Origin: Brachypodius melanocephalos
Lineage: Eukaryota; Chordata; Aves; Passeriformes; Pycnonotidae
Reading direction: 5' to 3'
NCBI GenBank assembly: GCA_013398615.1
Contig: VZSR01003803.1
Coordinates: 6,367,700-6,431,699, forward strand
Length of the DNA stretch: 64,000 nucleotides
The first letter of the stretch is position 1. Every line of letters begins with the position of its first letter. The notes beneath the pieces are model-generated. The model was not told the origin of the DNA and ran no database searches. It saw only the letters and a list, made by a program, of their open reading frames with translations. Positions 52,166 to 64,000 of this stretch are shown in pieces. Both the position numbers and the translations under genes were made by a program.

Positions 52166-53739
52166 ACATCATTATCATCCTTAGTGATGCTCCTTGCCTT
52201 TGCTGCGGCCCCCGCTGTGGGTGCCCCATAAAGCGGTGCCCCTCGCAGGGCAGAGCAGCCAGGCTTTGGGTGGGGCACTGCAAGCTTTGAGCCGTAATAA
52301 CCAGCAAAGACTGCAAACAAGGCTGGGTGTGAAGAGTTCAGCAGAGCTTGACAGCTTGAACACTTGGAGATTAACCAATAAATTCACACCCCACCTTAAC
52401 CTAACTTTTATGCTAGTTGCTCCAAAAATCACCTGCCAGTAATTCTTCATCAGAACTACCTATGTCTATGGCTGATTTGACATAAGTAATAAAGTTTCCA
52501 GCTGCTGCTTTCCTAAAACAATTTTTTTTTTAAAAAGGTGCATATACGGTAACTTGATTTTTTTTTCCTACACAAGAGAAATGCAATCTTCTGAAGCTTC
52601 TCATAAACTTTACTCAGCTTCAGACATACATCATTAATTAGTTTATCTACGATGAAGAATTTCCAGTGGGAAAAGCATCCATTTTCAATTGTCAGATTTG
52701 TGTGATTTCCAAATACTCCTCCAAACTTTCATTTATTTATTTTGGAAATTTGTTTAAGAAAAGGGTTCTCAGTGGGCAATCCGTGACTGCAGGTTATTGA
52801 TTTAAGGAACTGACTCACTAATTACAATATTTGTGTCAAGCATTTATGCAATATTCTACTTTGTTTTTAACAATGCCAAACTTTCTTCGAGAAAATATAT
52901 AACTAACATCTTCAAAAGGTGTATTAAGACTATTTGTTCCTTCTACCTTGTCACTGCATCTCAGGACTTCACTCACAGTAAGTCTTGTGTAGACATTGAA
53001 GAGACATTAAGGACATGATACATCTTTATTTAACATCCTACCCAATGGAAATCTCTTTGTTTCTACTACCTGCTGCTACTTGCATGAAAATCCTTTCTTC
53101 TGGGAGCAGGTTTGTTATGTACTTGGAGAGGTTTTTCTAATATGCTCCAAAAGTTATATCTAGCATGTGAGTAACCAGTGATGATCAATGAATATGCAAA
53201 AACACATGGGAGATACTATAATGTGATAGAAATTAATGATTTTGTAATCTGTATTTTGTTTCTTTTCGGTAAGAATAGAAGAATTTGCTTTGATGTGCAC
53301 ATCTGGTTAAATTCTAGACACCCATCCATCAAAGCAAAATGACTTCAAATGATGTGAATATTTCAGACACCAAACACTTGTTTACCATAAGTTTCAGGTT
53401 CTGAATAGCACATACAGCTTCTCTCTTAGAAATCATAGATTCCATTCACGTTGTTTCTGTTAGTCCAGCACAAGGATAGATGGGTTACAATACCCAACTT
53501 CTTATGTTTTTAATTTTTTAAATTAAGTGCTAACCCTGAAATCTTTCAGGGTGATTTTCAGTATATTTTTTTTTCCTTTTGGTCTGCTTAACACCCCCCT
53601 TGTTAGAATAGATGCTCTTCCAGGTCTATCTAAACAGAAATTATACTCTGGCTAAATATCCACTCTTTTTTAGGGAAAAAAGGCAAGAACCAATTAAATA
53701 TACAGAAATACTGTTTCAATATGCAATCTGCCCTCACAG
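52166..53739. other. 5' flanking sequence without recognised features
   Basis: A GC-richer patch (about 52195-52345), possibly remnant repeat, gives way to AT-rich DNA. No exon, RNA gene or known repeat is supported. Confidence 0.6.
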
Positions 53740-54330
53740 ATGCCAGCTGGCTTTAGCTTTGGGGCTGCTCAAGTCTTGAGAGGTTTCCATTTCTTCATGG
53801 AATCTTCTTTTTGTATGTTTTATATTTGGCTTCCAGACCATCCACTGGCAGTGAGTCCCATAATTTAATTATGCATTGTACAAAAAAAAATGTGCCTTTT
53901 GAGCCTGCTACCTGATATTCATCTGATAACCTCTAGTCTTGCAATATAAAAATAATTACTGCACTTATCTTCTCTAAGTCGTTTTTGATAGATCACTGCC
54001 ATACTCCCTCTCCTGTCTCTTTTCCAGGCTGAAGGGTCCTAATCTATTTAAATCTCCCTTCACAGAGATGCCATTCCATCTTTTTGTAACTTCTGTTCTC
54101 TTCTTCTATGAGTTCTAGATCTCCCATGTTCAATTGCATTTCAGAACACCAGAACTGCAGCCATACAAAGCCACTAAAACCCTTCTGCCTGCATCTGAGG
54201 GGTTTTCACTCTTGCTTTTTGTAATAACTTGTATTTTAACATCTACTCAAGTACTACTTTGCAAGGTGATTACTTTGCATGATGTTTTAATGAGCCACGG
54301 GTAGGCCTCAATTATGTTGCCAACCATCTG
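53740..54330 (-). repeat. Old CR1-like LINE fragment
   Basis: Plus-strand words GACCATCCACTGGCAGTGAG, CTCTTTTCCAGGCTGAAGGG, TCCTAATCTATTTAAATCTC and CAGAACTGCAGCCATACAA follow the order of old CR1-clade elements read backwards. It is heavily diverged, so the exact subfamily and borders are unclear. Confidence 0.6.
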
Positions 54331-54534
54331 TCTGTAGACTATAATTCTATCTGATTGGCAAATGATTGGCATACCTCTAAAATTTGTATCACTGGTTTAT
54401 ATCTAAGAGCACGTTTTGAAATCACCTTAAATATGAATATGGCATCTACATTTCATGAGATCCTGGATAGCAAATTGCTCATCTGTGTATCAAAAAGCAA
54501 TACCTCCTGATAATTCATCACTGAACATCATGGG

Positions 54535-55018
54535 ATCAAACTCAAAGAGGGATTTTTAGGTTTGACATACAGAAGAAATTCTTTACTGGCAGGGTGATAA
54601 GACACTGGAATAGACTGCCCAGAGAAACTGTGGATGCCCCATCCCTAGGAGTGTTCAGTGTGGGATGGGGTTTTGAGCAATCTGGTCCAATGAATGACTT
54701 TCTGCACATGGCAGGGGGGTTCATAGAATCATAGAATATTCTGAGTTGGAAGACACCCGTCAGGATCATTGAGTCCAACTCCTGGCCCTGCACAGGACAC
54801 CTCAAGAGTCACACCCTGTGCCTGAGAGCATTGTCCAAATGATTCTTCAACTCTGTCAGGCTGGTGCTGGGACCACTTCCCTGGGGAGCCTGTTACAGTG
54901 CCCAAAAACCCTCTGGGTGAAGAATCTTTTCCTGATAATCCAACCTAAATCTCCCCTGACTCAGCTTCATGCCAGGTTGGAACTTTCCAACCCAAACCAT
55001 TCTATAATTCTATGATTA
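54535..55018 (+). repeat. CR1 LINE 3' end, interrupted by a second CR1
   Basis: The left part (to about 54720) has GAAGAAATTCTTTACTGGC, ACTGTGGATGCCCCATCCCT and CACATGGCAGGGGGG. The right part resumes near 54974 with GGTTGGAACTTTCCAACCC and AACCATTCTATAATTCTATG. Together they give one normal CR1 3' end once the middle block is removed. Confidence 0.87.
54721..54974 (-). repeat. CR1 LINE inserted within another CR1
   Basis: The block starts CATAGAATCATAGAAT (reversed CR1 tail) and continues GTCAGGATCATTGAGTCCAA, CTCCTGGCCCTGCACAGGAC and GCATTGTCCAAATGATTCTT, ending near CAGCTTCATGCCA. It is in the opposite orientation to the copy it splits and so must be the younger insertion. Confidence 0.87.
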
Positions 55019-55401
55019 TACAATCTGAAAATATGTAAATATCTCTTTACCTTTTTTTGTTTCCTTAGTTACAAGCATGAGCTTCCTTTCACAGCAGTTC
55101 CTTATGAATGGTATGCTGGTCTGTAACAGCCCATTTCCAAGAGTTCTTATTTTCCTTCTTTCCTTGGTACAAAAACTGAACATCTTAAACTCTGGTTAAA
55201 AACTCAGAGTCTTAATGCATCTTTAAGAAATTACAATTGATAGCATGAGACTTAAGCTTTTAGAAGGCCTTGATTTCATATATATCGAATGGGGAACTGT
55301 TTTGTAATATCTTGATATGAAGTTTCATGCAATGCCCACCTTTCTCAACCATGACAAAATTTTGGAAGGAGGTCCAGATGTTGATTCCCATTGTATTTCC
55401 T

Positions 55402-56115
55402 AGAATTACAGAGTGGTTGAAGTTAGAAGGGATCTTTGAAAATTATCTGGTTCAACCACCCTTGCAAAGCATGGCCACATGGCATCTTTTAAATATTTTT
55501 GCAAAGGGAGACTCCACAGTGTCTCTGGAGAGTCTGCACCAGTGCCTCATCACCCTTACATGATAAAAGTGTTTCCTGATATTCACAGAGAACCTGTGTT
55601 TCAGTTTGTCCCCGTTGCACCTCTGGTCCTGGCACTGAGTGCCACTTAAAAGAGCCTGGCTCCATCCTCTTTGCAGCTTCCCTTCAGCTATTTGTAGATT
55701 CTGATGTGATCCCTCTGAGACTTCTCTTCTCCCAGCTGAACAATTCCAGCTCTTTCCATCTTTTCTCATGAAAGAGATGCTCCACTCCCTTCATTCCTGT
55801 GGCCCTTGGTTGGACTTCTTCCAGTCTGTTTATGTCTCTCTTGCACTGAAGAACCCAGCACTGAACGCAGCCCTGCAGGTGAGGCCACACTGGTGCTGAG
55901 CAGAGGGGAAAGACTGGTCACCCCCCTTGCCATGGTGTCAGTACTTTGCCAAGTACAGTCCAGGATGCCACTGGCCATCAAGAGTTCCCTGCTGGCTCCC
56001 ACTCAGCTTGGTCCACCAGGACCCCTGTTCCTTTCCTGCCAAGCTTCTTTCCAGCTGGGTGGCCCCCAGCATCCACTTGTGCTTGCAGTTGTTCATGAGG
56101 TATGTGGCTGAAGAT
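55402..56115 (-). repeat. CR1 LINE 3' end, about 710 bases
   Basis: This is the longest CR1 stretch in the window. Plus-strand landmarks are AATTACAGAGTGGTTGAAG, GAGAGTCTGCACCAGTGCCT, AGCCTGGCTCCATCCTCTTT, AGAACCCAGCACTGAACGCA, GTCCAGGATGCCACTGGCCA and TTGGTCCACCAGGACCCC. The right part should include the end of the reverse-transcriptase reading frame, but stops break it, so it is not active. Confidence 0.92.
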
Positions 56116-58608
56116 GGCAGGCATGTTGTCGATGTCACCAGTTAAGAACACAGATAATAAAAGGCTCATTGCATTCAATAAATATGCTTCAAACTTCAAA
56201 ACTGCTGCTTGTAAGTTTGATTGCTACAGCTGTAACACAGAAATGTTAGATAGCACCCACTGGGATCTATAAAACATAGCTGTTTAGTAACAAAATGTTA
56301 AAAGCTTGGGATGTGTTGACTCTCCCTAAGCTTTGATGAAGAATAAATATGATTACAGAAGATACTGCAGCTGTCAAAAGTGCTAGTGGTGGTTCATACT
56401 TTAAATAGAAATTATCAGCACATTTAAAATACCAGAAACATTTGAGAAAGCCACCAGGATTTTTCCCAACATGAGTCATTATCATGTCAGTAAAGTAAGA
56501 TGTTTTATCTGTCACTTAATGAAAATAAAATATTGTTATTTGCATATAGATCTGTATGTGCTGGGACTTATCAGTCAAGTATTGCCAACATCAAGGTTTG
56601 CTTTTGTTGTTTAATTTGGTGGGCTGCCAGTGTCAACTTTCTTTCAGTACAGTTCAAAGTCAGAGTACAGCCTCCCTTTAATAAGTAGGTCACTTGGGAA
56701 AATGTCACAAATGTTCATATACTTGTGAATCTTTGTCAGCTCTTATTTTTCTTTAAATAAAAAAACAGAGGTACTGCATGATAAACATACCAAATTGCAC
56801 TAAAGGAGATCATATTATAATTTGGGGCAGTGCTTCAGATTCACAACATTTTTCCATATTGTCCTGCTAACTTCTCAAGTCCTGCAATCTGAAAAATAGT
56901 GCTTGAATTCTGAGAGTGTCTAAGAAATACAACACTCCATATACTCTTAAGCATCTGCATAGACCTACCTCGATGCTTGTGAAATTAAGTAGATGAAGTA
57001 GATGTCTGTAGTTCTGCTCATGACCAGAGACACTGTCAAATCTTGACATCTGTCTCCAACTTATGGTCAATTGTGTCTTGTCCTGGAGTATTCAGTAATG
57101 AAAGGATCAGGGAGGTCTTTGTCATGGCCCTGTCCTGGACTTCTAACCAGATTTCTCCAGGACTATGTCTCAGGATTGTCAGGGAGCAGTCCTTTTCATG
57201 TCAGCTCCCAAAAAGCACTGCGGACAAGAGTGTACAAGATCTGTCTTCCTCCATTTCCACCATCCTCCACAATATTCCAGCAGGCTTTACATCTTCAAAC
57301 TGCTCATGAGTCCTCATGTAATGTTTCTAGAGCATTTAGTATACCCACAAGAACTGAAAACAGATGACAGGAGAGGGGAGAAGAACTGTGGTGGTATAAG
57401 ACAAATCATTCCTGTTTTAAAAATTCTACCATTCATAGTTTTTCCCAGCTAGATATAATCCATCAGTGTAGGTCTCTTGGTGCCCATAGCTGTAATATTG
57501 CAAAAAGCCATGGCCCACCAGCAGAGCCCTAAGGTGGCTGTGAGCCACCCTCCCACTCCTATGATTCACATCAGCTTTGGGAACTAGCACAGCCCATGGC
57601 ACAAAGCGTTACTCCCAAGGCTCCTCTAATTCATGTGAAAACTCCAGGGAACTACAGCTCAGAGCCACTGAAAATCCACATTGCAGCATGCGATGCAGGA
57701 ACTTCTTTCATGTGTTTTCGGAGGATTCTCCTTCCACCAGCTGCAAGGCTTTTACAGCCCTTGTATTCCTGTGAAGCAGTGTTCAAAGAGGAGTGTGAAG
57801 AGGAGGATGATCATCTGCCTGCTTCAGCTTCCTGAGGTAAAAGTAGCTGTAGGACACAGTAAAGCCATAGCCAGTTAGGGATTAAATGATGATACTGAAA
57901 ATAGTTTTTAAAGCTAAAGGAAATATTAATTATAGGAATTCAAAATTATCTGCATAGATAATTTCCATTTACTTCAGAGGATGAGTCAAATTCAATTTTT
58001 AAAAAAAAAGCCTCCTGGAAAAGGTTAGAATGTACGAGATGGTGGGAAATCTATGATCATTCAGACAACTGAGCACTGGAGTAATAACATCTGTAGGATT
58101 TTCCTAGGATCAGTTTCTTACTCAGAAGTTTGCAACTGCTGGATACATACAAGTACCTACATTAGTAATGATTTATTCTGTGAACATGGTAATCAAGCTT
58201 TTTCTCATCTGTTCTTAGCTTTATTTAATGTCTGTGAAAACAAAAGTGTACTGTTTGGCATTTATCTTAGAAACTCAGGTCAGCTACTCATATTCAGGAA
58301 GCATTTAGAAGCTTCTTTTCATCCACAGGAGCCACCCTATTGAATAGCATAAAAATCAATGACACACACCATCTTTATAGCCAGACCCAATGTGAGTAGT
58401 TCAGAAAATAATTGATGGCCTGTTTCTGTCTGCGTGACATATTCAGTGTGCAAGCAAGCAATCATCTGTCGGGACAGCTGCACTTTGGCTGCTGTGCTTG
58501 AGGACAGCCACCATCTCCATCCCCTGCCCACTGGATAAGCATGGTTTCAGGTTCTGCCCCTCTTCTGAGCTGCTCTGCTTCACGCATTGGAGATAATGCT
58601 CAGCCCAC
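56116..58608. other. Intergenic sequence without recognised features
   Basis: Mostly AT-rich. A moderately GC-richer part (about 57070-57840) contains short open frames on the plus strand, but none shows splice borders, family similarity or codon-like composition that I can support. Confidence 0.5.
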
Positions 58609-58920
58609 TGTGCTGGGCTGACCTTTGCTGTCCTCCAGACGCCCACCAAAGCCACTTTATCAATACTCTCTTCACCTGGACAGGGGAGAGAAAATACGAT
58701 GAAAGGTCTGTGAGTTGAGATAAGGACAAGAAGAGATCACTTAACTTTTATCATCACATGTACAAAAGAATCAGCTTGGGGAAATTATTTTGATTTGTTG
58801 CCAATGAAACAGAGAAGGATAATGAGAAATAAGGAAAAAAAATCTAGAAACACTTTTCTCCCACCCTTCCTTTCTTCCTAGACTCAACTCCCAGGACGAG
58901 GGTAAATGAGAGGAGTTAAA
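58609..58920 (-). mobile_element. 3' part of the same LTR family as at 44139
   Basis: Read backwards, this block matches the last third of the LTR at 44139-45126. Both share GATAATGAGAAATAAGGA-like sequence (one base differs), GAGATCACT, CACCTGGACAGGGGAGAG-type wording in the family, and the end TGTGCTGGGCTGACC (reverse of GGGTCAACC...CA). The 5' two thirds are not recognisable beyond about 58920. It is an old truncated LTR, opposite in orientation to the intron 1 copy. Confidence 0.72.
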
Positions 58921-59756
58921 AATTCACTTCCATTCTCAGAGTGTCAATGTCTCAAATTATCAGCCATTGTTTCATCTTTCTGTTTAAACACAATGAATGG
59001 TGTCTTCCATTCATGAAGAAGTTCTGCTACACTGTAATTAGAAGCCAATCTTACTACAACCTGACAAAAACCATTTTTCTCCTTAAAGATCTAACTCTTT
59101 GTTGACTGCAATGTTTGCTTTTGAATTGTCAGTTGCATAAAACTCCATTGCAAACCACATAAATAAATCATTTACCAGAACAAAAGGATGCACTGACAAC
59201 GTTGTCTTTTTCTGGAGTACTGACTTTGAATGGTATTCATCAATACAGTGAACGCCTCCCCTTCTATACAGAAGTTCATTCTGCTCTTTATTTCACAAGG
59301 ACATTTTCAAAATAATGAGCATATCCATCTTTTACAAGTACTGCACATTTAGACTGTGGTAAATAATAATTCCTATTAATTTAATGCTGATCATTATACT
59401 TAGCTGTGGACTTCTAACAATAGAATGGGTACTGGTACCCATTTACAGCTACAGTTCTGTATGTAGCATAAAAATAAATGACACCCTTAACTTTATCCCT
59501 TTTTTCCTTTTTGCTAACCCTTTTCATTATTCCTTCCTCCTCCTTTCTCAGCTGAAAAGTCTGAGATAAGCATGATGTCAGCAGCAAAAATAGCAAAGCA
59601 TTTAACAGTTAAAGGTGAGACTACAAAGAGGGACTGAGGTGACAAAGAGCTGCTTCATGGAAGCCATAGCTGTTCCTAGTAAGATCTCTGCTTCTGGTAA
59701 GGTCTCTGTCTCTGTTGGTTTGCATCAAAGGATTGCATACAGTCTGGAAATAATTC

Positions 59757-59870
59757 ATATATGTATATGTCTATATATATGTGTGTATGTATAGATATAT
59801 AGATATATAGAGATATAGAGATATAGAGATATATCAGTATATCGATATATAGATATATCAATATATATTT
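59757..59870. repeat. AT-rich TATA/GATA microsatellite
   Basis: About 114 bases made of TATATATG, TATAGATA and TAGAGATA units, including AGATATAGAG tandem copies. It will form local hairpins and is likely variable in length. A minus-strand open frame of repeated Tyr/Ile is only a by-product. Confidence 0.93.
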
Positions 59871-62800
59871 GGAAATCCACAAATTTACATCACCAAATAA
59901 TATTCTAAATAGGAAAATTTTGGTGGAGACTGCTATTGATTAGCAAGGGTCAGTCATAATTTTGAAATCCAAAAGGTGATATCCTGGTGCATGTGTGCCA
60001 GTCCTGGTTTGTGGGTAGGCTGCATATCCCAAAAAACAGGCATATAGACTATACCAGTAAGCTTATTAGATGGTGAGTAAAACCAGTTTCTGTGATAATC
60101 TGTATTAAATTCTAATCCAAAACCTGGCATAATTCAGAGCTGAGCTTGCACTTTCCCAAGCACAACTGGCACATGAAGTATTCCCAACAAGGTTGGATGT
60201 GGCAATCTCATTTTGGATGGTGGTAAACTTTAGGTATATGGGATCCTACCACATGCTCAGAAAAAAGGGATCATGCCCTGTCTTGTTTACTAGTACAGAA
60301 TTTGTTCTCTGCTATAGGTGCATTGAAGAAGGGATCAACAAGCACGTGGCTCCTGAAGGATCTCCTTTGTCTGTAGCTGGAACAAGAGCAGAGCATGGGC
60401 AAGGGGGAGAGAGAAAGCAGATGTTTACTGTGCACGGTTCTTCTTTCCTGTGTAAAGCAATGTTGTGAATCAACCATGTCTAGTGTAGCCAATGGACACA
60501 GAAAGGAATGCCAGAATCTTTTGAGTCCAGTTCTCCCTGACACTCCAAGTAAAAATACCTGCAATGTCTTTTTTCAGTCACAGCTTACTCCACAGCACCA
60601 GACCCAGTGATAACCACTAATGAAAATGGGACATAGTTATTTTTTCCTTGGGTTGTTCAGAGAAATTAAGACAGTATGAAAACAGAAATATTAGCTGCTG
60701 ACATTTACCAGCTGGTTCTGGTGGCACAGCAGTGGGAGGCTTGAAGGAAAGTATGGATGTGATTTCTGCTCAGTTCACTCAGACTGAGTCAACTTCCCCT
60801 CTGTACACTACAGCACTATAATTAGTAGCAGTTCAATTGCATTTCACAAATTAAAGTGTTGTGTAAATTGTTCCCCTATTCAGCACAACACTTCTGCTCT
60901 AAGGGGATAATCCAGGCCAAGGAAGCATCCTGAGTCTCTATGGAGAAAGACTATCACTTCTTGCAGTGCAGAGAGGAGAGAAGCAAATGAGCAATGTCTA
61001 TTTATGTGTCTGTATTCTAGATATGTGGTAGTTTGTCAGATTTTAGACAGAAGTAGGATTGAAACTAGATGATCTTTAAGGTCTCTTTCAGCCCAAACCA
61101 ATCTATGATTCTAACATTTTGCTAATGAAAGGCTGTTAATGTAGGAAAGAAGAGGCAGAAGCAGAGGAGGAGACCAAATATTGCTGGGATAGGAAACTAT
61201 CCTGGACAAATCCTTCCTTCACTGTATGATAAAGCTTGTTTGAAAACCTGAGAGGAGAGAGTTAAGGATATCTCAATGCCTAGTACATGGTCTTTAAATG
61301 CTATTTCGTCCTCCATGAAGATATTAAAACTGTACTGAGGATGCAGAAGGCTTTTTAACATGGGCTGATGCTCCTGTGTTAGCAGCACAGTGGGTCATGT
61401 AACAGGAGTGGCTGCCTCATCCTTCCCAGAGATCACAGGTACAAAAAGGGACAGCAGCTCCTTTGGGATATCTCCATATATCTTTAATCAGGCACTAACC
61501 TCTACGGCATTATTTGAGGTTTGAGCTCCAGGGTCAGACAAGGCACTTACTCTTTTGGGAGTGCACACACCTGTCTGAATTTGGGCAGCAGCAAGTAATG
61601 AACAGCACTGAACAGTGGGGTTGCAGTGGTGAGCTCAGGGATGCCAACCCTTACTCTTAATTACTGGACTGCACCTGGGCAACTGTTAAAATATCTGTAT
61701 TTGTACCGGTCAGGGGATCGAACTTGCGAAGCTTAAATTTATATCTGCCAGAATATGCTCCTGCTTCTCCAAAGCAAAATCCAGCTTCTCCATATATCAT
61801 ATTTAAAGCACAATTTCAGCAACAAGTATGCAAGATCTATTACCAATTTTTTCCATGTGACTAGTTAAAGTACTTTCTCAGACAGGGAAAAGTGCTTAGT
61901 GCTTGGGAATTTTTTGATAAATAATCAGTTTTATGGTATTTTTGGTGGACCAAATGGGTACAGAAGTTTAAAGCATTGGTAAGACTCAGCCCATGGCTAA
62001 TATTAGATTATTAAATGATGGGAAGATCTGAGTCAAAATTTGAGATTTGGACTTGCTTCATCTCATGGTAAACATTGAAACTTCTTAAAGGAGAAATATT
62101 GACAATATTGATTAATTTTTAACTTTAACAACATGAGTTAACGTCTTCCTCTTTTGTAAAAGAGAGGGAGACTTTCAACATTTGGCCATCATTTAGATCA
62201 TCCTTTGTAGGAAGATGAAAGAATTTCACTGGGAGATAGTCTGAAGTTGTTAGTGTTGCTGTCCTGTTTTCTTGAGGATAAAGCAATGCAAATTTTCAAA
62301 AGAAGAAAGAAGTAGCAAGGAAAGCAGCAAGGATGGGAAATACAGATTCAGGGAGCAGCAGGAGCAGGTGACATAAGGCACAGATGACAGTGAGGGACGG
62401 GACAGTGCCCCACTGACATGGCTCCATCTCACAGCACCCAGCTAGAAGAGCTGAGCAGGGCCAGCAAGTCAGCAAGACAGGATGCTCAAAAAACCAAGGG
62501 CAAGGCCCTGAGCTGATGAGTCCACGTCAGAGCTGGCCTTGAGCACAGGCAGCCAGACTCCTACAAGGACTTGGTATATAGGTTCTGCTTTGAGTGTTCG
62601 CATTTGTTCTTTTTTTGGAAGAATGTTAGTATGATTTAGTCAGCTGCTCTGTGCACAGGCCAGCTCTGTCAGCAGCATTACTAAACACACTAAACACTTT
62701 TTCTTACTAAAAGTAAGAGAAGAATAAAAGACACAAAAAAGTTGCAAAGGGGGTGGCGGGGGGAAGGCAAAAGAAGCTCCAGATCTAATATTGAGACATT

Positions 62801-63143
62801 GACGAATGTGGGAGATAAGAGATCTTCTGGGTCCCTTTGTCTGTCTCAGGAAAGTTACTCTAACTCCCAAGATGGGATGTGCCAGCACACTTATACTGGA
62901 CTTCCAGGTCCTACCAGGATTTTACAGAAGTCATTTGTCACAGGTCCAAATTATACTGCTTGTGTCACTATATTAAAAGCTTTACCACAGGGTCTAGGGT
63001 TAAACTGTGTTTTTTCATACTTTCTTCATCTGATTCTCTTAATTTCTTATGTTACAAGCTTGGTCCTCTGGTTACTCAAACCACACCCTTTTTGACTAAT
63101 GTTAGTATGTCTCTTTGTTTCAAATTATTCCATTTCTTATTTT
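59871..63143. other. Intergenic sequence, mostly unassigned
   Basis: Apart from the short CR1 end near 61045, no repeat family or gene is supported. A GC-richer patch at about 62330-62570 is followed by GGTATATAGG near 62573, which could be a decayed LTR, but evidence is thin. Confidence 0.5.
61045..61115 (+). repeat. CR1 LINE 3' terminus, very short
   Basis: GGATTGAAACTAGATGATCT, TTAAGGTCTCTTTCAGCCC and AAACCAATCTATGATTCTA are the last about 70 bases of a CR1 element. Confidence 0.85.
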
Positions 63144-63243
63144 NNNNNNNNNNNNNNNNNNNNNNNNNNNNNNNNNNNNNNNNNNNNNNNNNNNNNNNNN
63201 NNNNNNNNNNNNNNNNNNNNNNNNNNNNNNNNNNNNNNNNNNN
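63144..63243. other. Assembly gap (100 N)
   Basis: Exactly 100 N in the intergenic flank, a conventional placeholder of unknown true size. Confidence 0.99.
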
Positions 63244-64000
63244 AGAAGCCACAGAAAGCTTTGAAAAACTGCAACATTTTCTTATTAAAAAGTGTATTCA
63301 CAAATTGCTCTAAGACATTTCTGTGTCATGTAGTGTTATGATAGCACAGTCTTCTTATTAACACAGTATTAATCACCAGTGGGGAAGACATGAAATTCCA
63401 TTATATGCCAATTCAATAGGAAAACAAAAAAAGAGAAGCCGAGGAAGAACTGAAATACAGAGAAAAAAAATCAGTTTGCCTAAAGCTACAGAGAAAGTCT
63501 GCAACATTATAAGGACATGAATTCCATCCTACTAACACACAGGCTGATCCCACTCCTGCTCCATAAAAGCCTTTGGCAGTTTTATTTGTAACAGACCTCA
63601 TGTAGATGAGTTAATGTGAACAATGTTCGTTTCCATCAGCACTGCAGATGAAAGAGAATTTCCTAAGGTAAAGCCATTTAGAGGCAAAGAATTAACAAAG
63701 TTGTTTTTAAAATATCCCACTCCTTCAGCAGTTCATCACCATCACTATCAATTAATAATTAAAAAAAAAATTGCAGTTCAGTGAACAACCTCCCTGTGTA
63801 CACTGGTAAAAGTGGTCCCAGATGTGTTTATGTGCAGCTCCAGGGTGACATGTCACAGCCGGCAGCTGATAGGAGTTCCCTAAGTGCAGCCCCAACTCAT
63901 GCTCCCAGTTCCTAACCAGCTCTTGCCTCCCATCTAGTGGCTACATCCATGCACCAAATCGATTATTCAGATTTTTTTTTTTTATAATTAAGGTACTGAA
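63244..64000. other. Intergenic sequence at the right edge
   Basis: AT-rich with a short GC-richer patch (about 63815-63950). I recognise no exon of the gene expected next in other vertebrates (DEUP1). Confidence 0.5.

Noticed and set aside
55452..56199. Overlapping open frames between 55.4 and 56.2 kb
   Set aside because: They fall within a reversed CR1 copy; at best they are broken remnants of the CR1 reading frame.
59676..59882. Tyr/Ile-rich minus-strand open frame
   Set aside because: It is a direct translation of the AT microsatellite.
60193..60610. Plus-strand open frames with several cysteines
   Set aside because: No domain, splice border or family similarity is visible; the frames conflict with one another.
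52166..64000. First exons of DEUP1, the gene expected upstream in other vertebrates
   Set aside because: I could not recognise any coiled-coil coding exon with splice borders on the plus strand.
1..64000. CRISPR arrays, bacterial operons, tRNA or rRNA genes
   Set aside because: No regularly spaced repeats, clustered bacterial-type reading frames or convincing RNA-gene motifs were seen; the gene is spliced and the repeats are vertebrate.

Overview
This is vertebrate nuclear DNA, most probably from a bird. The base composition is AT-rich. A multi-exon gene with compact introns and GT/AG splice sites runs through it. The recognisable interspersed repeats are CR1 LINEs and bird-type retroviral LTRs, and I saw no Alu or L1. 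A crocodilian or turtle cannot be excluded, because CR1 is also common there. Nothing looks bacterial: there are no operons, CRISPR arrays or ribosome binding sites.

One protein-coding gene is supported: SLC36A4, a proton-coupled amino acid transporter family member (PAT4), on the minus strand. Ten coding exons lie between 51853 (start codon) and 12025. Every junction was read base by base and all nine complete introns are GT...AG with matching phase. The exons join into 395 complete codons plus one base, covering the acidic N-terminus and about the first nine of eleven expected membrane segments. The last roughly 100 residues, encoded by a single final exon in relatives, were not found. That exon should lie beyond position 1, so the last intron is at least 12 kb long.

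Layout from high to low coordinates. 52.2-64 kb is intergenic 5' flank with CR1 copies (one nested inside another), a partial LTR, an AT microsatellite and a 100-N gap. 51.4-52.05 kb is a CpG island holding the start codon and a palindromic NRF1-type site. 43.3-51.8 kb is intron 1, with a nearly complete LTR, a CR1 and a second candidate LTR. 38.6-43.3 kb holds exons 2 to 6 close together. 30.1-38.7 kb is intron 6 with three CR1 copies. 29.1-30.1 kb holds exons 7 and 8. 17.3-29.1 kb is the long intron 8 with a candidate LTR and a 44-base T run. 12.0-17.3 kb holds exons 9 and 10 around an intron with two CR1 copies and a 100-N gap. 1-12.0 kb is the unfinished last intron with two CR1 copies and a 38-base A run.

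I found no convincing undescribed biological system. The points most worth a second look are the missing terminal exon, the inverted pair of related LTRs flanking the SLC36A4 promoter, the nested CR1, the promoter NRF1 site and lineage changes in the extracellular loop encoded by exon 7. Family identifications come from remembered family sequences, not from a search.
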